NCBI RefSeq assembly: GCF_034676725.1
Contig: NZ_JAUCBR010000007.1
Location: 1-64,000 of the forward strand
DNA from: Denitromonas sp.
Lineage (GTDB): Bacteria > Pseudomonadota > Gammaproteobacteria > Burkholderiales > Rhodocyclaceae
Direction of reading: 5' to 3'
DNA length: 64,000 nt
Shown: piece by piece, positions 24,684 to 33,820 of the stretch
How the letters are laid out: every line of letters starts with the position of its first letter
How positions within the stretch are numbered: the first letter of the stretch is position 1
Translations under genes and position numbers: made by a program
Notes under the pieces: generated by a model
Told to the model about the DNA's origin: nothing
The model's input: the letters and a program-made list of their open reading frames with translations, nothing else
Database searches by the model: none

Positions 24684-27167
24684 CTATCTCGGTTCAAACA
24701 CGAAATCGACCTTGGCCTTGTCCGGCGACAGGCGCAGGCCCGCGCCGAACTTGCTCTTTGTCCGGGTGCTCACGAAGCCATGCACAGCAGGAAGCTCCCC
24801 CTGCCGGATCAAGGTCGCCGCCTCCGCGTCCGACAGCGGTCGCCCCGCAATCACCTTCCATAGCTTGAAGTCGCCGTTGTCGCACACATACTGGGGATAA
24901 TCGCCGCCGCGCACGCGCACCGTCCCGCCGCACTTCGGGCACGGCACGCCAAGGTCGGGCGCGGATTGCCCGGACGCCTGACCGGCTCCGCCGCCACTGG
25001 CAGGCTTGTCCTCGAAGACGAACTCGGCCTTGTGCTCCGCGTTCATCTTCAAACCCGCAGAGAACTTGCGCTTGGACTTGCTCACGAAGCCGTCAAGCTG
25101 CTTGATCTCCCCGTCGCGGAACAGCCGCTCGGCCTCTGCGTCGGACAAGTCACGGCCAGCGATCTCGCGCCAGAACTTGAAGCCGCAGCCGGTCTTGCAC
25201 TCGAAGGTGCGCTGATTGGACAGCACGTCGCTGCCGCACTTCGGGCACGGCACCGCAAGGATGCGCTCTTGCGGTGCGGGCATCTCGCCTGCCTTCTGGC
25301 GGATCACGTCGATGATGCTCCGGGTCATGGCGGCGATCTCTGCCATGAAGGCTTCGCGCCGGTACTGACCCTTCTCGATCTGCCGTAGCTTCTGCTCCCA
25401 CTCGCCCGTCATCTTCGGGGAAGTCAGCGACTCGATCCCGTTGGAGTCGAGGAACTGGATGAGGCCCATCCCCTTCTGCGTTGGCACCAGATGCTGCGCT
25501 TTGCCTTCGCGCACGGCATAAGGCTCCTTGCGTCGCCCCTGCGAATCCTTGTCGCTCAGCAAGCCCTCGATGATGGAGGCCCGCGTGGCGGGCGTACCCA
25601 GCCCGCGCTCCTTCATCGCATCACGCAATTCGTCGTCATCGACCAGCTTGCCCGCGCCTTCCATCGCACCCAGCAGCGATTCTTCCGTGAAACGGGCAGG
25701 CGGCTTCGTCTGCATTGCCTTGGCTTCCACGCTGTCGGTACGCACGGCCTCGCCGGGCGCAACCGCGCAGAGCGCAGGCGTCTTGTCATCGCCCGCCTGC
25801 TGCCCGTACACCTCAAGCCATCCGATCTTGACGAGCACCTTGCCGCTCGACTTGAACGACTCCCCCGCCACCACGGTGACACGGGTCGTCAGGTTGTATT
25901 CGGCTGCCGGATGGAACGCCGCAATGAAGCGGCGCACCACCATGTCGTAAATCTTCGCCTCGGCTTCATCCAGCCCGCTGGGCCGCGTGCCGGTCGGGAT
26001 GATGGCGAAGTGGTCGCTGATCTTCGAGTTGTCGAAGATGCGCTTCTCCTGACGAACCCAGCCATTGCCGATCACCCGACCGGCGTGCTCGGCATACGGA
26101 GAGCCGCCGAAGGTGCCCAACACCTCCTTCGCCTTTTCCACGTAATCCTCCGGCAGCGCCGTGGAGTCCGTGCGCGGATAGGTTGTGACCTTGTGCTTCT
26201 CGTAGAGCGATTGCGCGATGTCCAAGGTCTTCTTCGCGGAGAACTTGAACTTCTTGTTGGCCTCACGCTGCAAGGTGGTGAGATCAAACAGCTTGGGTGG
26301 TGCGCTGGTCGTGGTCTTCGATTCATCCTTGACCGAACTGGGCGAAACGCCCCGGCACTTGGCTACAATCGCGTCCGCCTGCGCCCTGTCCCAGAATCGA
26401 CTGCCAGCGGCTGCCGCGTCCTCGTCGCCCTCGGCAACCTCAACGGGGGCCGAGGCGCTGAACCATCTGCCGACATAGGTGCCCGCCTGCGCCCCAAAGG
26501 TCGCATGGACTTCCCAGTAGTCCTTCGGAACGAAGGTTTTGATCTCCTGCTCACGATGCACGAGGATGGCGAGCGTCGGCGTTTGCACCCGACCCGCCGT
26601 CATCATTTCGTAGCTCTGGGTTTGCCGCTCGCGCAGCCGTGTCACACCACGCGAGCCGTTGATGCCTACCAACCAGTCCGCCTCACTGCGACACTTCGCA
26701 GCGTCGCTCAGCGCGTCGAACTCGGAGCCTGAGCGCATCGAGCGGTAGGCATCGCGGATCGCGTCCGCAGTCATCGACTGCAACCACATCCGCTTCATCG
26801 GCTTGCGGCAGCCCGCGTGCTCGTAGATCAGTCGAAAAATGAGTTCACCTTCTCGCCCGGCGTCGCAGGCATTGACCACCTGATCGACATCGGCCCGGCG
26901 CATCAGCTTGTTCAGCATGTTGAACTGCGCCTTCGTCTTCTCAATTGGACGCAACTCGAACCGAGCAGGAATCACCGGCAGCGACGCGAGGTCGCGGCCC
27001 GCCGTCGCCGCCTCCGGCGCGTGGATTTCCACCAGATGTCCAATCCCCGAAGAGATCACCGCAGACGGGCTTTCCAACCACCCTTCCACCTTCGAGAACC
27101 CGCCCAGTGCATCCGCGATTTCGCGGGCCACCGAGGGCTTCTCAGCCACGATCAGCATCTTGCCCAT
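24684..27167 (-). CDS. topB: DNA topoisomerase III (type IA)
   Basis: 827 residues. Toprim domain: E9 (LIVAEKPSVARE) and D102...E106 (NACDAGREGELIF). The catalytic tyrosine is Y330 (VTTYPRTDSTALP). The C terminus has two topoisomerase C-terminal repeats, each led by a CPKCG element (CPKCGSDVLSNQ and CPKCGGTVRVRG) and ending in FVFE. It decatenates and relaxes DNA by passing a single strand, useful for plasmid segregation and transfer intermediates. GGAGGGTGAC precedes ATG 27167. A second type IA enzyme is encoded directly upstream. Confidence 0.95.
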   Translation of the reverse strand: MGKMLIVAEKPSVAREIADALGGFSKVEGWLESPSAVISSGIGHLVEIHAPEAATAGRDLASLPVIPARFELRPIEKTKAQFNMLNKLMRRADVDQVVNACDAGREGELIFRLIYEHAGCRKPMKRMWLQSMTADAIRDAYRSMRSGSEFDALSDAAKCRSEADWLVGINGSRGVTRLRERQTQSYEMMTAGRVQTPTLAILVHREQEIKTFVPKDYWEVHATFGAQAGTYVGRWFSASAPVEVAEGDEDAAAAGSRFWDRAQADAIVAKCRGVSPSSVKDESKTTTSAPPKLFDLTTLQREANKKFKFSAKKTLDIAQSLYEKHKVTTYPRTDSTALPEDYVEKAKEVLGTFGGSPYAEHAGRVIGNGWVRQEKRIFDNSKISDHFAIIPTGTRPSGLDEAEAKIYDMVVRRFIAAFHPAAEYNLTTRVTVVAGESFKSSGKVLVKIGWLEVYGQQAGDDKTPALCAVAPGEAVRTDSVEAKAMQTKPPARFTEESLLGAMEGAGKLVDDDELRDAMKERGLGTPATRASIIEGLLSDKDSQGRRKEPYAVREGKAQHLVPTQKGMGLIQFLDSNGIESLTSPKMTGEWEQKLRQIEKGQYRREAFMAEIAAMTRSIIDVIRQKAGEMPAPQERILAVPCPKCGSDVLSNQRTFECKTGCGFKFWREIAGRDLSDAEAERLFRDGEIKQLDGFVSKSKRKFSAGLKMNAEHKAEFVFEDKPASGGGAGQASGQSAPDLGVPCPKCGGTVRVRGGDYPQYVCDNGDFKLWKVIAGRPLSDAEAATLIRQGELPAVHGFVSTRTKSKFGAGLRLSPDKAKVDFVFEPR

Positions 27168-27179
27168 GTCACCCTCCTG

Positions 27180-27617
27180 TTACGCCACGCAGAACTTCTC
27201 GGCGTACCCGTGAATGCGTGCGGCAGCCTGCTGCTGGGACTGGGCCTGCTCACATGCCCAATCCAGCACCCCGTCATCCGGCTCGTAGGCGTCGCCTGCC
27301 CCCTTCTGTGCGGCGAACCAGAGCACCCGCATCACGAAGAGAGGGTCGCTATCCAGCCGCGTATCAAGGCGACGGCGCAGGAAGGCGATCACCTTGCGCG
27401 TTGCCCGCTGCAACCCCTTCGCCGCGCTGAACTGAGCGAACGTCCCGATCTCCACCGGATTCATACTGGGATGAATCACCAGCGGCGTTGCCTCCTTGGC
27501 GTCCAGCATGTCCCAAAAGGTCACGCCGTCCTTGCAAACCATCACCACCTTGCGGCCTCCGGCCAAATCATCGACCTCAAGGAAGGTTCCCGGCTGGAAT
27601 CTCATAGTCTTCATCAT
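27180..27617 (-). CDS. Hypothetical protein between the two topoisomerase genes
   Basis: 145 residues from ATG 27617 (AAGG eight bases upstream; an ATG at 27605 is also possible). It overlaps the upstream gene by about 40 bases. The C-terminal half is helical (QRATRKVIAFLRRRLDTRLD, VLDWACEQAQSQQQAAARIH). No recognised domain; its position suggests a topoisomerase accessory role. Confidence 0.65.
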   Translation of the reverse strand: MMKTMRFQPGTFLEVDDLAGGRKVVMVCKDGVTFWDMLDAKEATPLVIHPSMNPVEIGTFAQFSAAKGLQRATRKVIAFLRRRLDTRLDSDPLFVMRVLWFAAQKGAGDAYEPDDGVLDWACEQAQSQQQAAARIHGYAEKFCVA

Positions 27618-29115
27618 GAACAAACCCTTGTTGTTGGACGGCTGAACCCACCGCGTTCAACCCGCAAATTTCAATCATATCGGCAACCATTTGAGACGGC
27701 GGCTTTTTGTTGTTGTCGATATAGTTTTCAATCATTTTGGATATATTTTGATGCCCGAAAAGCTCGCCGATCTGGGCACTCCACTCTCGCCCCTTCTTAG
27801 TCAATTCAAAGGATTCATCGACCAGATCACGGCTCAAAAACTTTTCGACGTGGGTAACAACTGTAGATGGCCTTCCAAGCTCATTCCTGCTCATGAAGTG
27901 CAGCAGGCTCTGCTCCTTCGTCCATGCTTGGAATCCCGGCTCGACCGGCCCGGCCTCCCACAGCCGCTCCCCAGTCGGAATGACACGATGCCAGCGCAGC
28001 GTCGCCACCTCGGCAGGCAACGCCGCCAAGTCGGCAAGACGGGGCGTCTCGAACTGGCAAGGAATGCCGCAGTCAATCAGATTGCGGGTCAGATGCACCA
28101 GAACCTGCTCTTCGAGGGATAGGAGGTCAAAACGCCGGTTCACAGGAACATCAAGCGCCATCGCGTTTGGCGCTTCGTGGGTGTGCTCCCCGCCCGGTTG
28201 CCGAATTGCCCGGAATCGGCTGGGGTCAAACCCGGCCCCATTCATCCGGGCAATGGCCTGCAAACGTCTAAAGGCATCTGGCGTGATCGCGCAGTCTTTC
28301 GCTCGCGGATAGGTCATTTGCCCGCGCTCGTACAGCGACTGCATCGCCCGAGCCACCGACCCGATACCCTGTCCAGTCGCCATGCTGGCCGAGAGTAGAA
28401 TTTCATCGTGGTTCATCACCCGACCAGCGAGCGTCGCCATCTCGCTCCGCCCGGCTTCGGCCACGCCATCCACCACCGCATCGGCAGGGACATCTTGTCC
28501 GGCGAACACAGGCACCTTCGCAATCCAGTCGCCCTTAGCGTCCGCCGCTTGCAGGGAATAGGTCATCACCCCGACCACGGGATGCTGCTCTTGCAGCATC
28601 AGCAGCATCGACCCCTGCACCCGGCCAACCGCCCCGGTATCGTTCGACATCGAGCCGATCAAGCGGTCGATGATCCTGCGGGCATCGCCTCGGGCTGCCG
28701 ACAACTCATCGAACGGGGCAGCAGCCGCAAGCGCAGCCTGAATCTCGCCCGGCGCAAGCGCCTTCAAGCGCACTCGCAGGGCGCGGCTGCGATCTTCCTC
28801 ATCCAGACAGAAGCGCAACACATCGCGGGCGATCACATCGCCCTCTTGGTCATCGTCGGTCGCAATGTAGATGCGTTTGGCTGCCTTGGCGGCCTTGCCG
28901 ATCTCCGCTGCGAGCCGTTCCTTGTCGGGCTTCAAGCGGTAGGCCGTCTCGCGGTACTCCGAATCGACCGCAAGCGGCTTGAAGCCCTCCGGGTTGGTTC
29001 CGATGTGGCCCACGGTAGCCATGACCTCCACATCGCGCACCCCGGCACGCCAGAGCATGTTGGACATGCCCTTGCGCTTGCCGGGCGCTTCGATGATGAA
29101 GAGGTTGCTTGCCAT
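27577..29115 (-). CDS. Second, divergent type IA topoisomerase
   Basis: 512 residues from ATG 29115 (GGAGG nine bases upstream). Toprim motifs: E9 (LFIIEAPGKRKG), VGHIG at 35-39 and IATDDDQEGD with D87, D89 and E91. The cleavage-joining region has AARGDARRIIDRLIGS and GRVQGSMLLM, and the likely catalytic tyrosine is Y269 (QMTYPRAKDCAIT), where the usual MRTDS or PRTDS is PRAKD. There are no zinc ribbons. Two type IA enzymes in tandem is unusual; this one may be specialised for plasmid substrates or may be a partner of TopB. Confidence 0.88.
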   Translation of the reverse strand: MASNLFIIEAPGKRKGMSNMLWRAGVRDVEVMATVGHIGTNPEGFKPLAVDSEYRETAYRLKPDKERLAAEIGKAAKAAKRIYIATDDDQEGDVIARDVLRFCLDEEDRSRALRVRLKALAPGEIQAALAAAAPFDELSAARGDARRIIDRLIGSMSNDTGAVGRVQGSMLLMLQEQHPVVGVMTYSLQAADAKGDWIAKVPVFAGQDVPADAVVDGVAEAGRSEMATLAGRVMNHDEILLSASMATGQGIGSVARAMQSLYERGQMTYPRAKDCAITPDAFRRLQAIARMNGAGFDPSRFRAIRQPGGEHTHEAPNAMALDVPVNRRFDLLSLEEQVLVHLTRNLIDCGIPCQFETPRLADLAALPAEVATLRWHRVIPTGERLWEAGPVEPGFQAWTKEQSLLHFMSRNELGRPSTVVTHVEKFLSRDLVDESFELTKKGREWSAQIGELFGHQNISKMIENYIDNNKKPPSQMVADMIEICGLNAVGSAVQQQGFVHDEDYEIPAGNLP

Positions 29116-29128
29116 GATGCCAGCCTCC

Positions 29129-30112
29129 CTACATCGCCAGATGGCTGTCATCAGCAGCCGGTGCCCGCTCCGGGGCGTCCGGCAGGCGATTCAGGCACAC
29201 GCCACCCAGAACATCCCCATCCGGGGCATTGAGCAGGAACCCGCCTTCCGCACCCGCAGCGGCAATCTTCTCAGCCGCCGTGGTGATGCTGGCCGCGATC
29301 TGGGCATTCGGCCCGGCCTCGCCCTGAAAGGCGTCGCGGCGCAGGTCAAGCTCTACGCGAACGCGGCCATTGGCACCAGACGAAACTTCAACCGGCTCTC
29401 GCGGCACGCTATCAACGCGCTCTACCCGCCCGACCGCATTGCCGTTGGCATCATGCAGGGCAAAGCCAGCCCCAACGCCATCGACCCACACGCGCTCCGC
29501 TGCCTCCAACAGAATGCGCTTGATTTCACTGTTACGACCGATGTCAGCAAACGCTGCCGTCTGCGTGTTCTCCAGCGTGACAAGCACGAAGCCCGCAAGC
29601 CGGTTTTCGGCTCCCGGCTCGGGAAGGTGCCCCTTCGCCATCCAGCCCCATCCCGAGCAGTTCTTGTCCTCCCATGCGCCTTCCGGGATTTCCGCCAAAA
29701 GGCGGGCTTCATCGCCCACCTTGACGGCGCTGACGCCACCGAAGGAAGCGCGCATCAGGGAGATGGCATCCGAGCGAGCGTCCCGGTCGCTCATGCCGTC
29801 TTCCAGCTTCACGATGGCCGTGTACTTCCCAAGGGCGGTGTCGGTGTTGAAGCCCATGAAACGGGCCTGTTCGCGGGTCACGACAGCGGGCTGCTCCTTG
29901 CCCTTGGCGGCCTGCTTTTCCGCCGCGAGCCGCGCCTTGATGCGCTCGGCAAGGAACTCGGCAACCGCTGCCGCATCTTCCCCGCTCACCGAGAAGTCGC
30001 CCCTGTGCGTATTGACGTTGAACCCCGACTCCATCGCCGGAATCAGGGTCTTCAACGCCGCCTTGGCATCAGCACTGGAAAAGCTGATCTGGTAGAGCTT
30101 CTGCGTCCCCAT
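29129..30112 (-). CDS. Protein with two copies of a repeated ~45-residue module
   Basis: 327 residues from ATG 30112 (GAGGG eight bases upstream). The C-terminal half holds two module copies: AFADIGRNSEIKRILLEAAE leading to FALHDANGNAVGRVE, and AFQGEAGPNAQIAASITTAA leading to FLLNAPDGDVLGGV. The next gene (30123-32726) carries two more. The pattern is a helix followed by a beta-turn with D-x-N-G. The N-terminal part is unrecognised (LYQISFSSADAKAALKTL). Cytoplasmic; function unknown. Confidence 0.72.
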   Translation of the reverse strand: MGTQKLYQISFSSADAKAALKTLIPAMESGFNVNTHRGDFSVSGEDAAAVAEFLAERIKARLAAEKQAAKGKEQPAVVTREQARFMGFNTDTALGKYTAIVKLEDGMSDRDARSDAISLMRASFGGVSAVKVGDEARLLAEIPEGAWEDKNCSGWGWMAKGHLPEPGAENRLAGFVLVTLENTQTAAFADIGRNSEIKRILLEAAERVWVDGVGAGFALHDANGNAVGRVERVDSVPREPVEVSSGANGRVRVELDLRRDAFQGEAGPNAQIAASITTAAEKIAAAGAEGGFLLNAPDGDVLGGVCLNRLPDAPERAPAADDSHLAM

Positions 30113-30122
30113 GCAGAAGCCC

Positions 30123-32726
30123 TCACGCCAACTCGGGATCGTCGTCGGAGAAGCGGCGCTCGTATTCCTCGAACGGCACGCGCCCCTCCACCACGGCACG
30201 AAGATCGCTCTTCTCGTCGCGGTTCAGTTCGCGGAACAGCGTCTCGCGCACCGACTGCGGCGACTCGTAGCCATCCGCGATCTCACCCTTGGCATTCACC
30301 AGCCACACATCGCCTTCACCCTGACCGTAGCCCGGCTCAAAATCCGGCGCGGTCACGATGAAGCGGTACTCGCCATCCGCGATACCAGACCAGCCATCCT
30401 CGGCCAGATACACCCGACCTGAGTTCATCGCCTCGTTCATGTCGATGACGCCATCCTTGGCGAGCGACGGCTCTTCGCGGTACTCGAACTTGCCGACCAT
30501 GTTGCCGTTGGTGTCGTGCAACGCGAACACATGCTCGCCGTCCCGCACCTTCTCCGCCGCTCCGCGCAGGAGAAGCGACACTTCCAGATTGGCGTCATGC
30601 TCGAACGCCGCGTTGCCCGTCTCGATGGCGAGACGCACGGTGCCATCCGGCACGTCTCCGGTCGGCGTGACCGTAGTGACCTCGACGCGGCCAACGCGGT
30701 TGCCGTTCACATCCCGCAGCGCGAAATCCGCATCACCGATGCTGGAGTGACTAGCGATCTTGTCTGCCGCCTCGTCGATGATGCGGGCCACTTCCTGATC
30801 GCGGCCCAGATCAACGAACGCAGCATTGCCCGTCTCTTCAATGGTCAGCACCACGTACTCGGTCTTGGCCGGATACGCATCCCAGAACGGCTCGTCACCA
30901 AGCGCCTTCACGCGCTCAGGGTTCAGGGGCACCTTGTAGCTGCCGGTGATGCTGTCGGCACGCCCGGATTCAAACTTCACGCCCACCGTGGTGCCACGCG
31001 GGTCATAGACGAAATGCGGCCCTTTCACGTTCGGCACGCCATCCAGCAGTTCGGTGATCTGCTGCTCAATCGCTTCGCGGGCCTGCTCCTGCCGCTTACT
31101 CAAGCCGCTTTCACTGACATCCATGTGGGCCAGCTTGAAGTGCTGTGCAGCCAGTTCATGCAGCCGCTCGTTGAGTTCCAGCGCCTGCGGCAGATGCAGG
31201 TGCGTTTCGTAGTGGATGACCTCGATCCAGTCGCGTTGCTCGGGAGTCAACTTGGCGAGCTTTTCGCGGTTGATCTTCGACTGCTCTTCGATCTCGCGCT
31301 GGTTGTCCTTCATCGCTTGCGCCACATCTGGGTGATTGCCCCAGCGGGCTGGATTGGTCTTCTGGAAGATGCGCAACTGCGGCACCTCATGCACCGGAAT
31401 GGTGATCCCCATGTGGTGCTTGCCGTCACGCTCTCCGGTATCCCATTCAGGCGAGAAGCCCTCATGCCGCAGCCAACCGTACATGTTCTCCGCTTCACTG
31501 CGGAAGCCGTTGGGGAAGTCATAGACCCGCTCACGGATGCTTTTCAGCAGCTTCAACGTCTCGGCGTACTTCTCCTTCGCGTAGTCCTGAAAATCACGAG
31601 CCACGTAGGGGCCGCTGTCGGGCCACCGTTCGGCAAGGTGGTCACACACCTTCTTCGCCGACTCAGGCGTCATGAAGCTAACCCCATTCAAATCCGGGCT
31701 GGGCAGCTTCAACTGGATCGCTGGCTCGCCGTTGTTGACGATCTGCGAGAAGGCCCGCTCGTGCTTGTCCAGCACGATGATCCGCTCGCCGAGCAGCGTA
31801 TTTTCGTGGCGACGCGACGTTTCCCCCCAACCTTCAAGGGACTTCATCAGCGCACCGACCACCTCGGTCTTGGCCTCTTCGGTGACGGTCGCCCGCAGCG
31901 AGTTGATGCGAGGCTCCAACGCCTCCATCACCCGCGCCAAGGTCACATTGGTTTCACGCTTCTCCGGGGTGAACGGGTCGCCGGAAACCGACACCACGCC
32001 ACCGGACGAAGCGCCGACAACCAGCTTCTCACGCCCGCCCACCTCGACATCGGCATATTCCCACGGGGCGACGCTGCCAGCGGACGGACGCCAAGTCGGC
32101 TCCGGCAGGCCCAGCTTCGCCAGCGCCACACCCGCCAACTCCTTCGCATCGTCGAGCGTCTTGGCTTCGCGCCCAGCCTCCCAAGAAGCGGACGGCTCGG
32201 GGAAGTAGTCGCGCTCCGCCAGAGGATCAATGGTTCGCTGCTCCGGGGCTTCCGGCTCCGGGGCGCGGTACTTGGTGAGCCACTCGGGGCCGAGGGTGTT
32301 GCGCACCTGCTGCAATGCCGCCGCATGATCGGCGCTCACACCCGGATAACTGGCGCGTTCCCAGTTCGCCCGCAGGGCGGACTTCCAGTTGCGACCCTTG
32401 GCTTCGCGGAAGGCGTCCAGAGCCTCCTGCTGAGGCTTGGTCAGGCCAGCATCGTTCACCTGCCGGGCATCTGCCGACACATCGCGCTGCGCTTCGGCCA
32501 CCCACGCCTCAGACATCTTCTTGGCTGTCGCAAGGGCGTCCTCCGCGTCCGTGGTGTAGTACGCCATCTCTTCCTGCTTTTCCTCGCACCATGCCGTGTT
32601 CTTGTCGGGATAACGCTCGGACAGGCGGTACAGGTTGATCGTGACACGCCACTCCCCGTCCGCATGAAGTGCGGTCATGCCGGGAAGGGCTTTAATTGCA
32701 TCTCGTGTTTCTTTGATAGAAGCCAT
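30123..32726 (-). CDS. Large multi-domain polyvalent-type protein
   Basis: 867 residues. The N terminus has an INLYRLSERYPDKNTAWCEE region, then the conserved TKPQQEALDAFREAKGRNWK...QQVRNTLGPEWL domain seen in many accessory proteins. The middle (to ~600) is helical and charged. The C-terminal ~250 residues contain two module copies (FALRDVNGNRVGRVEV and FALHDTNGNMVGKFEY) and then EYRFIVTAPDFEPGYGQGEG. No enzymatic motif is visible. Two in-phase ATGs (32729, 32726) follow AGAGGAA; the second has better spacing. Confidence 0.72.
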   Translation of the reverse strand: MASIKETRDAIKALPGMTALHADGEWRVTINLYRLSERYPDKNTAWCEEKQEEMAYYTTDAEDALATAKKMSEAWVAEAQRDVSADARQVNDAGLTKPQQEALDAFREAKGRNWKSALRANWERASYPGVSADHAAALQQVRNTLGPEWLTKYRAPEPEAPEQRTIDPLAERDYFPEPSASWEAGREAKTLDDAKELAGVALAKLGLPEPTWRPSAGSVAPWEYADVEVGGREKLVVGASSGGVVSVSGDPFTPEKRETNVTLARVMEALEPRINSLRATVTEEAKTEVVGALMKSLEGWGETSRRHENTLLGERIIVLDKHERAFSQIVNNGEPAIQLKLPSPDLNGVSFMTPESAKKVCDHLAERWPDSGPYVARDFQDYAKEKYAETLKLLKSIRERVYDFPNGFRSEAENMYGWLRHEGFSPEWDTGERDGKHHMGITIPVHEVPQLRIFQKTNPARWGNHPDVAQAMKDNQREIEEQSKINREKLAKLTPEQRDWIEVIHYETHLHLPQALELNERLHELAAQHFKLAHMDVSESGLSKRQEQAREAIEQQITELLDGVPNVKGPHFVYDPRGTTVGVKFESGRADSITGSYKVPLNPERVKALGDEPFWDAYPAKTEYVVLTIEETGNAAFVDLGRDQEVARIIDEAADKIASHSSIGDADFALRDVNGNRVGRVEVTTVTPTGDVPDGTVRLAIETGNAAFEHDANLEVSLLLRGAAEKVRDGEHVFALHDTNGNMVGKFEYREEPSLAKDGVIDMNEAMNSGRVYLAEDGWSGIADGEYRFIVTAPDFEPGYGQGEGDVWLVNAKGEIADGYESPQSVRETLFRELNRDEKSDLRAVVEGRVPFEEYERRFSDDDPELA

Positions 32727-32743
32727 CATTTCCTCTCAATCGC

Positions 32744-33148
32744 TCACGCGGCAGCGCCACGTAACCCTTCCCCGAAAAAGCGCAGGGCGTCCTCAAGACG
32801 CCCTTGTTTTTCCGGGGTGATGTATGCGTCGAAGTTCATGTCCATGTTGGACTCGGACATGCTGTTCACTTCGGCCTCGTCGTCATCGAGCACCACGGTC
32901 ACATGCAGCAGATTCACCGCCGTCTCGCCGTCGCGCTCAAGAAGACCGAACTCGATCACGTCATCGCGGTCGGTGAAACTCGCGAAAACGCCCTGCTGAT
33001 GATCGCCGCGAACACACCAGTGCTTGCTGAATTCCTCGACACCATCCTCACGGCGAACGCCGCCCTCACCGGCAGCCTGCGGCACCGGCAGGCTGTCCAT
33101 GAAGGCGGCGATGCGCTCGCGTAACTGTTGGCACGCCGGGCTTGTCAT
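32744..33148 (-). CDS. Hypothetical protein
   Basis: 134 residues with an excellent AAGGAGGT five bases before ATG 33148, implying high translation. Beta-rich acidic middle (VNLLHVTVVLDDDEAEVNSM) and a helical C terminus. No family recognised. Lies between the genes at 33711 and 32726 in the same operon. Confidence 0.68.
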   Translation of the reverse strand: MTSPACQQLRERIAAFMDSLPVPQAAGEGGVRREDGVEEFSKHWCVRGDHQQGVFASFTDRDDVIEFGLLERDGETAVNLLHVTVVLDDDEAEVNSMSESNMDMNFDAYITPEKQGRLEDALRFFGEGLRGAAA

Positions 33149-33165
33149 GAGCGACCTCCTTCCTT

Positions 33166-33711
33166 TTATTCGGGGATCAGGCGCGGCCAGTCGAACACGG
33201 CTGCGTCGCCAGTCATCGCCTCGATGTTGGCAAAGCGCACCTCAACCGGGTGCGACTCCATCCACGAAGCACGCTTGTGATACAGGTCGATGAACTGCAC
33301 CAGTTCGTCGATGCTCGGGAACTGGGCGTGGCGCAACGCGCCAAGCGTCACCAGTTCAATCGGCAGGCCGCGCTGGTAAAGCGCCTTGACCACCTCGGCA
33401 GGAGCCTTTTCCTGCACTTCGGTGTGCGTCTGGCCCACCACCACCGGATTCATGTCCGCGTAGATCATCTGGCCACGGCTGCTGTTCGCGCCGATGGACA
33501 TGCCTTCGGCACCGTGCTTGTCGATGTCCTCGAAGTGGTAGCGAACCACTTTCAGGAGCGCACGGCCCAGACCGTTGCGCTCGTATTCCGGCAGATCAAC
33601 CTCGACCAGCGACAGATTCGGAACATCCACCATCTCGCGATCCGGGTCGATGAAATTGCCAAAGGCAGCCGTTTTCGCCTTCACTGCACCCGTCTTATCT
33701 GCATAACTCAT
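33166..33711 (-). CDS. Hypothetical protein, first gene of the 33.7-22.8 kb operon
   Basis: 181 residues from ATG 33711 (AAAGGG eight bases upstream). It contains NFIDPDREMVDVPNLSLVEV and an SRGQMIYADMNPVVVGQTHT segment. No signal peptide or known domain. It follows the promoter at 33745-33773 with a ~27-base leader, so it probably heads the topoisomerase/ArdC operon. Confidence 0.7.
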   Translation of the reverse strand: MSYADKTGAVKAKTAAFGNFIDPDREMVDVPNLSLVEVDLPEYERNGLGRALLKVVRYHFEDIDKHGAEGMSIGANSSRGQMIYADMNPVVVGQTHTEVQEKAPAEVVKALYQRGLPIELVTLGALRHAQFPSIDELVQFIDLYHKRASWMESHPVEVRFANIEAMTGDAAVFDWPRLIPE

Positions 33712-33744
33712 GTCAGCACCCTTTCCCCATGAATACACGGCGTA

Positions 33745-33773
33745 ATGGTACGCCTACCCATACCAAAAATCAA
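33745..33773 (-). promoter_or_regulatory. Minus-strand promoter of the topoisomerase/ArdC operon
   Basis: TTGATT (33773-33768), 17-base spacer, TACCAT (33750-33745). An imperfect dyad (ATGG...CCAT) covers the spacer and -10. The AT-rich tract 33760-33815 also contains CATAACGACA (33805-33796), related to the motif at 36221 and 63846. Nothing else is visible in 33712-33820. Confidence 0.6.
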
Positions 33774-33820
33774 TTTTTTGATATGTTGTTAGTTTCGTGT
33801 CGTTATGGTTTTTTGTCAAG

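Noticed and set aside
30516..32999. 827-codon plus-strand open frame
   Set aside because: Antisense to the 867-residue polyvalent-type gene, which has an ATG with a ribosome site and repeated modules.
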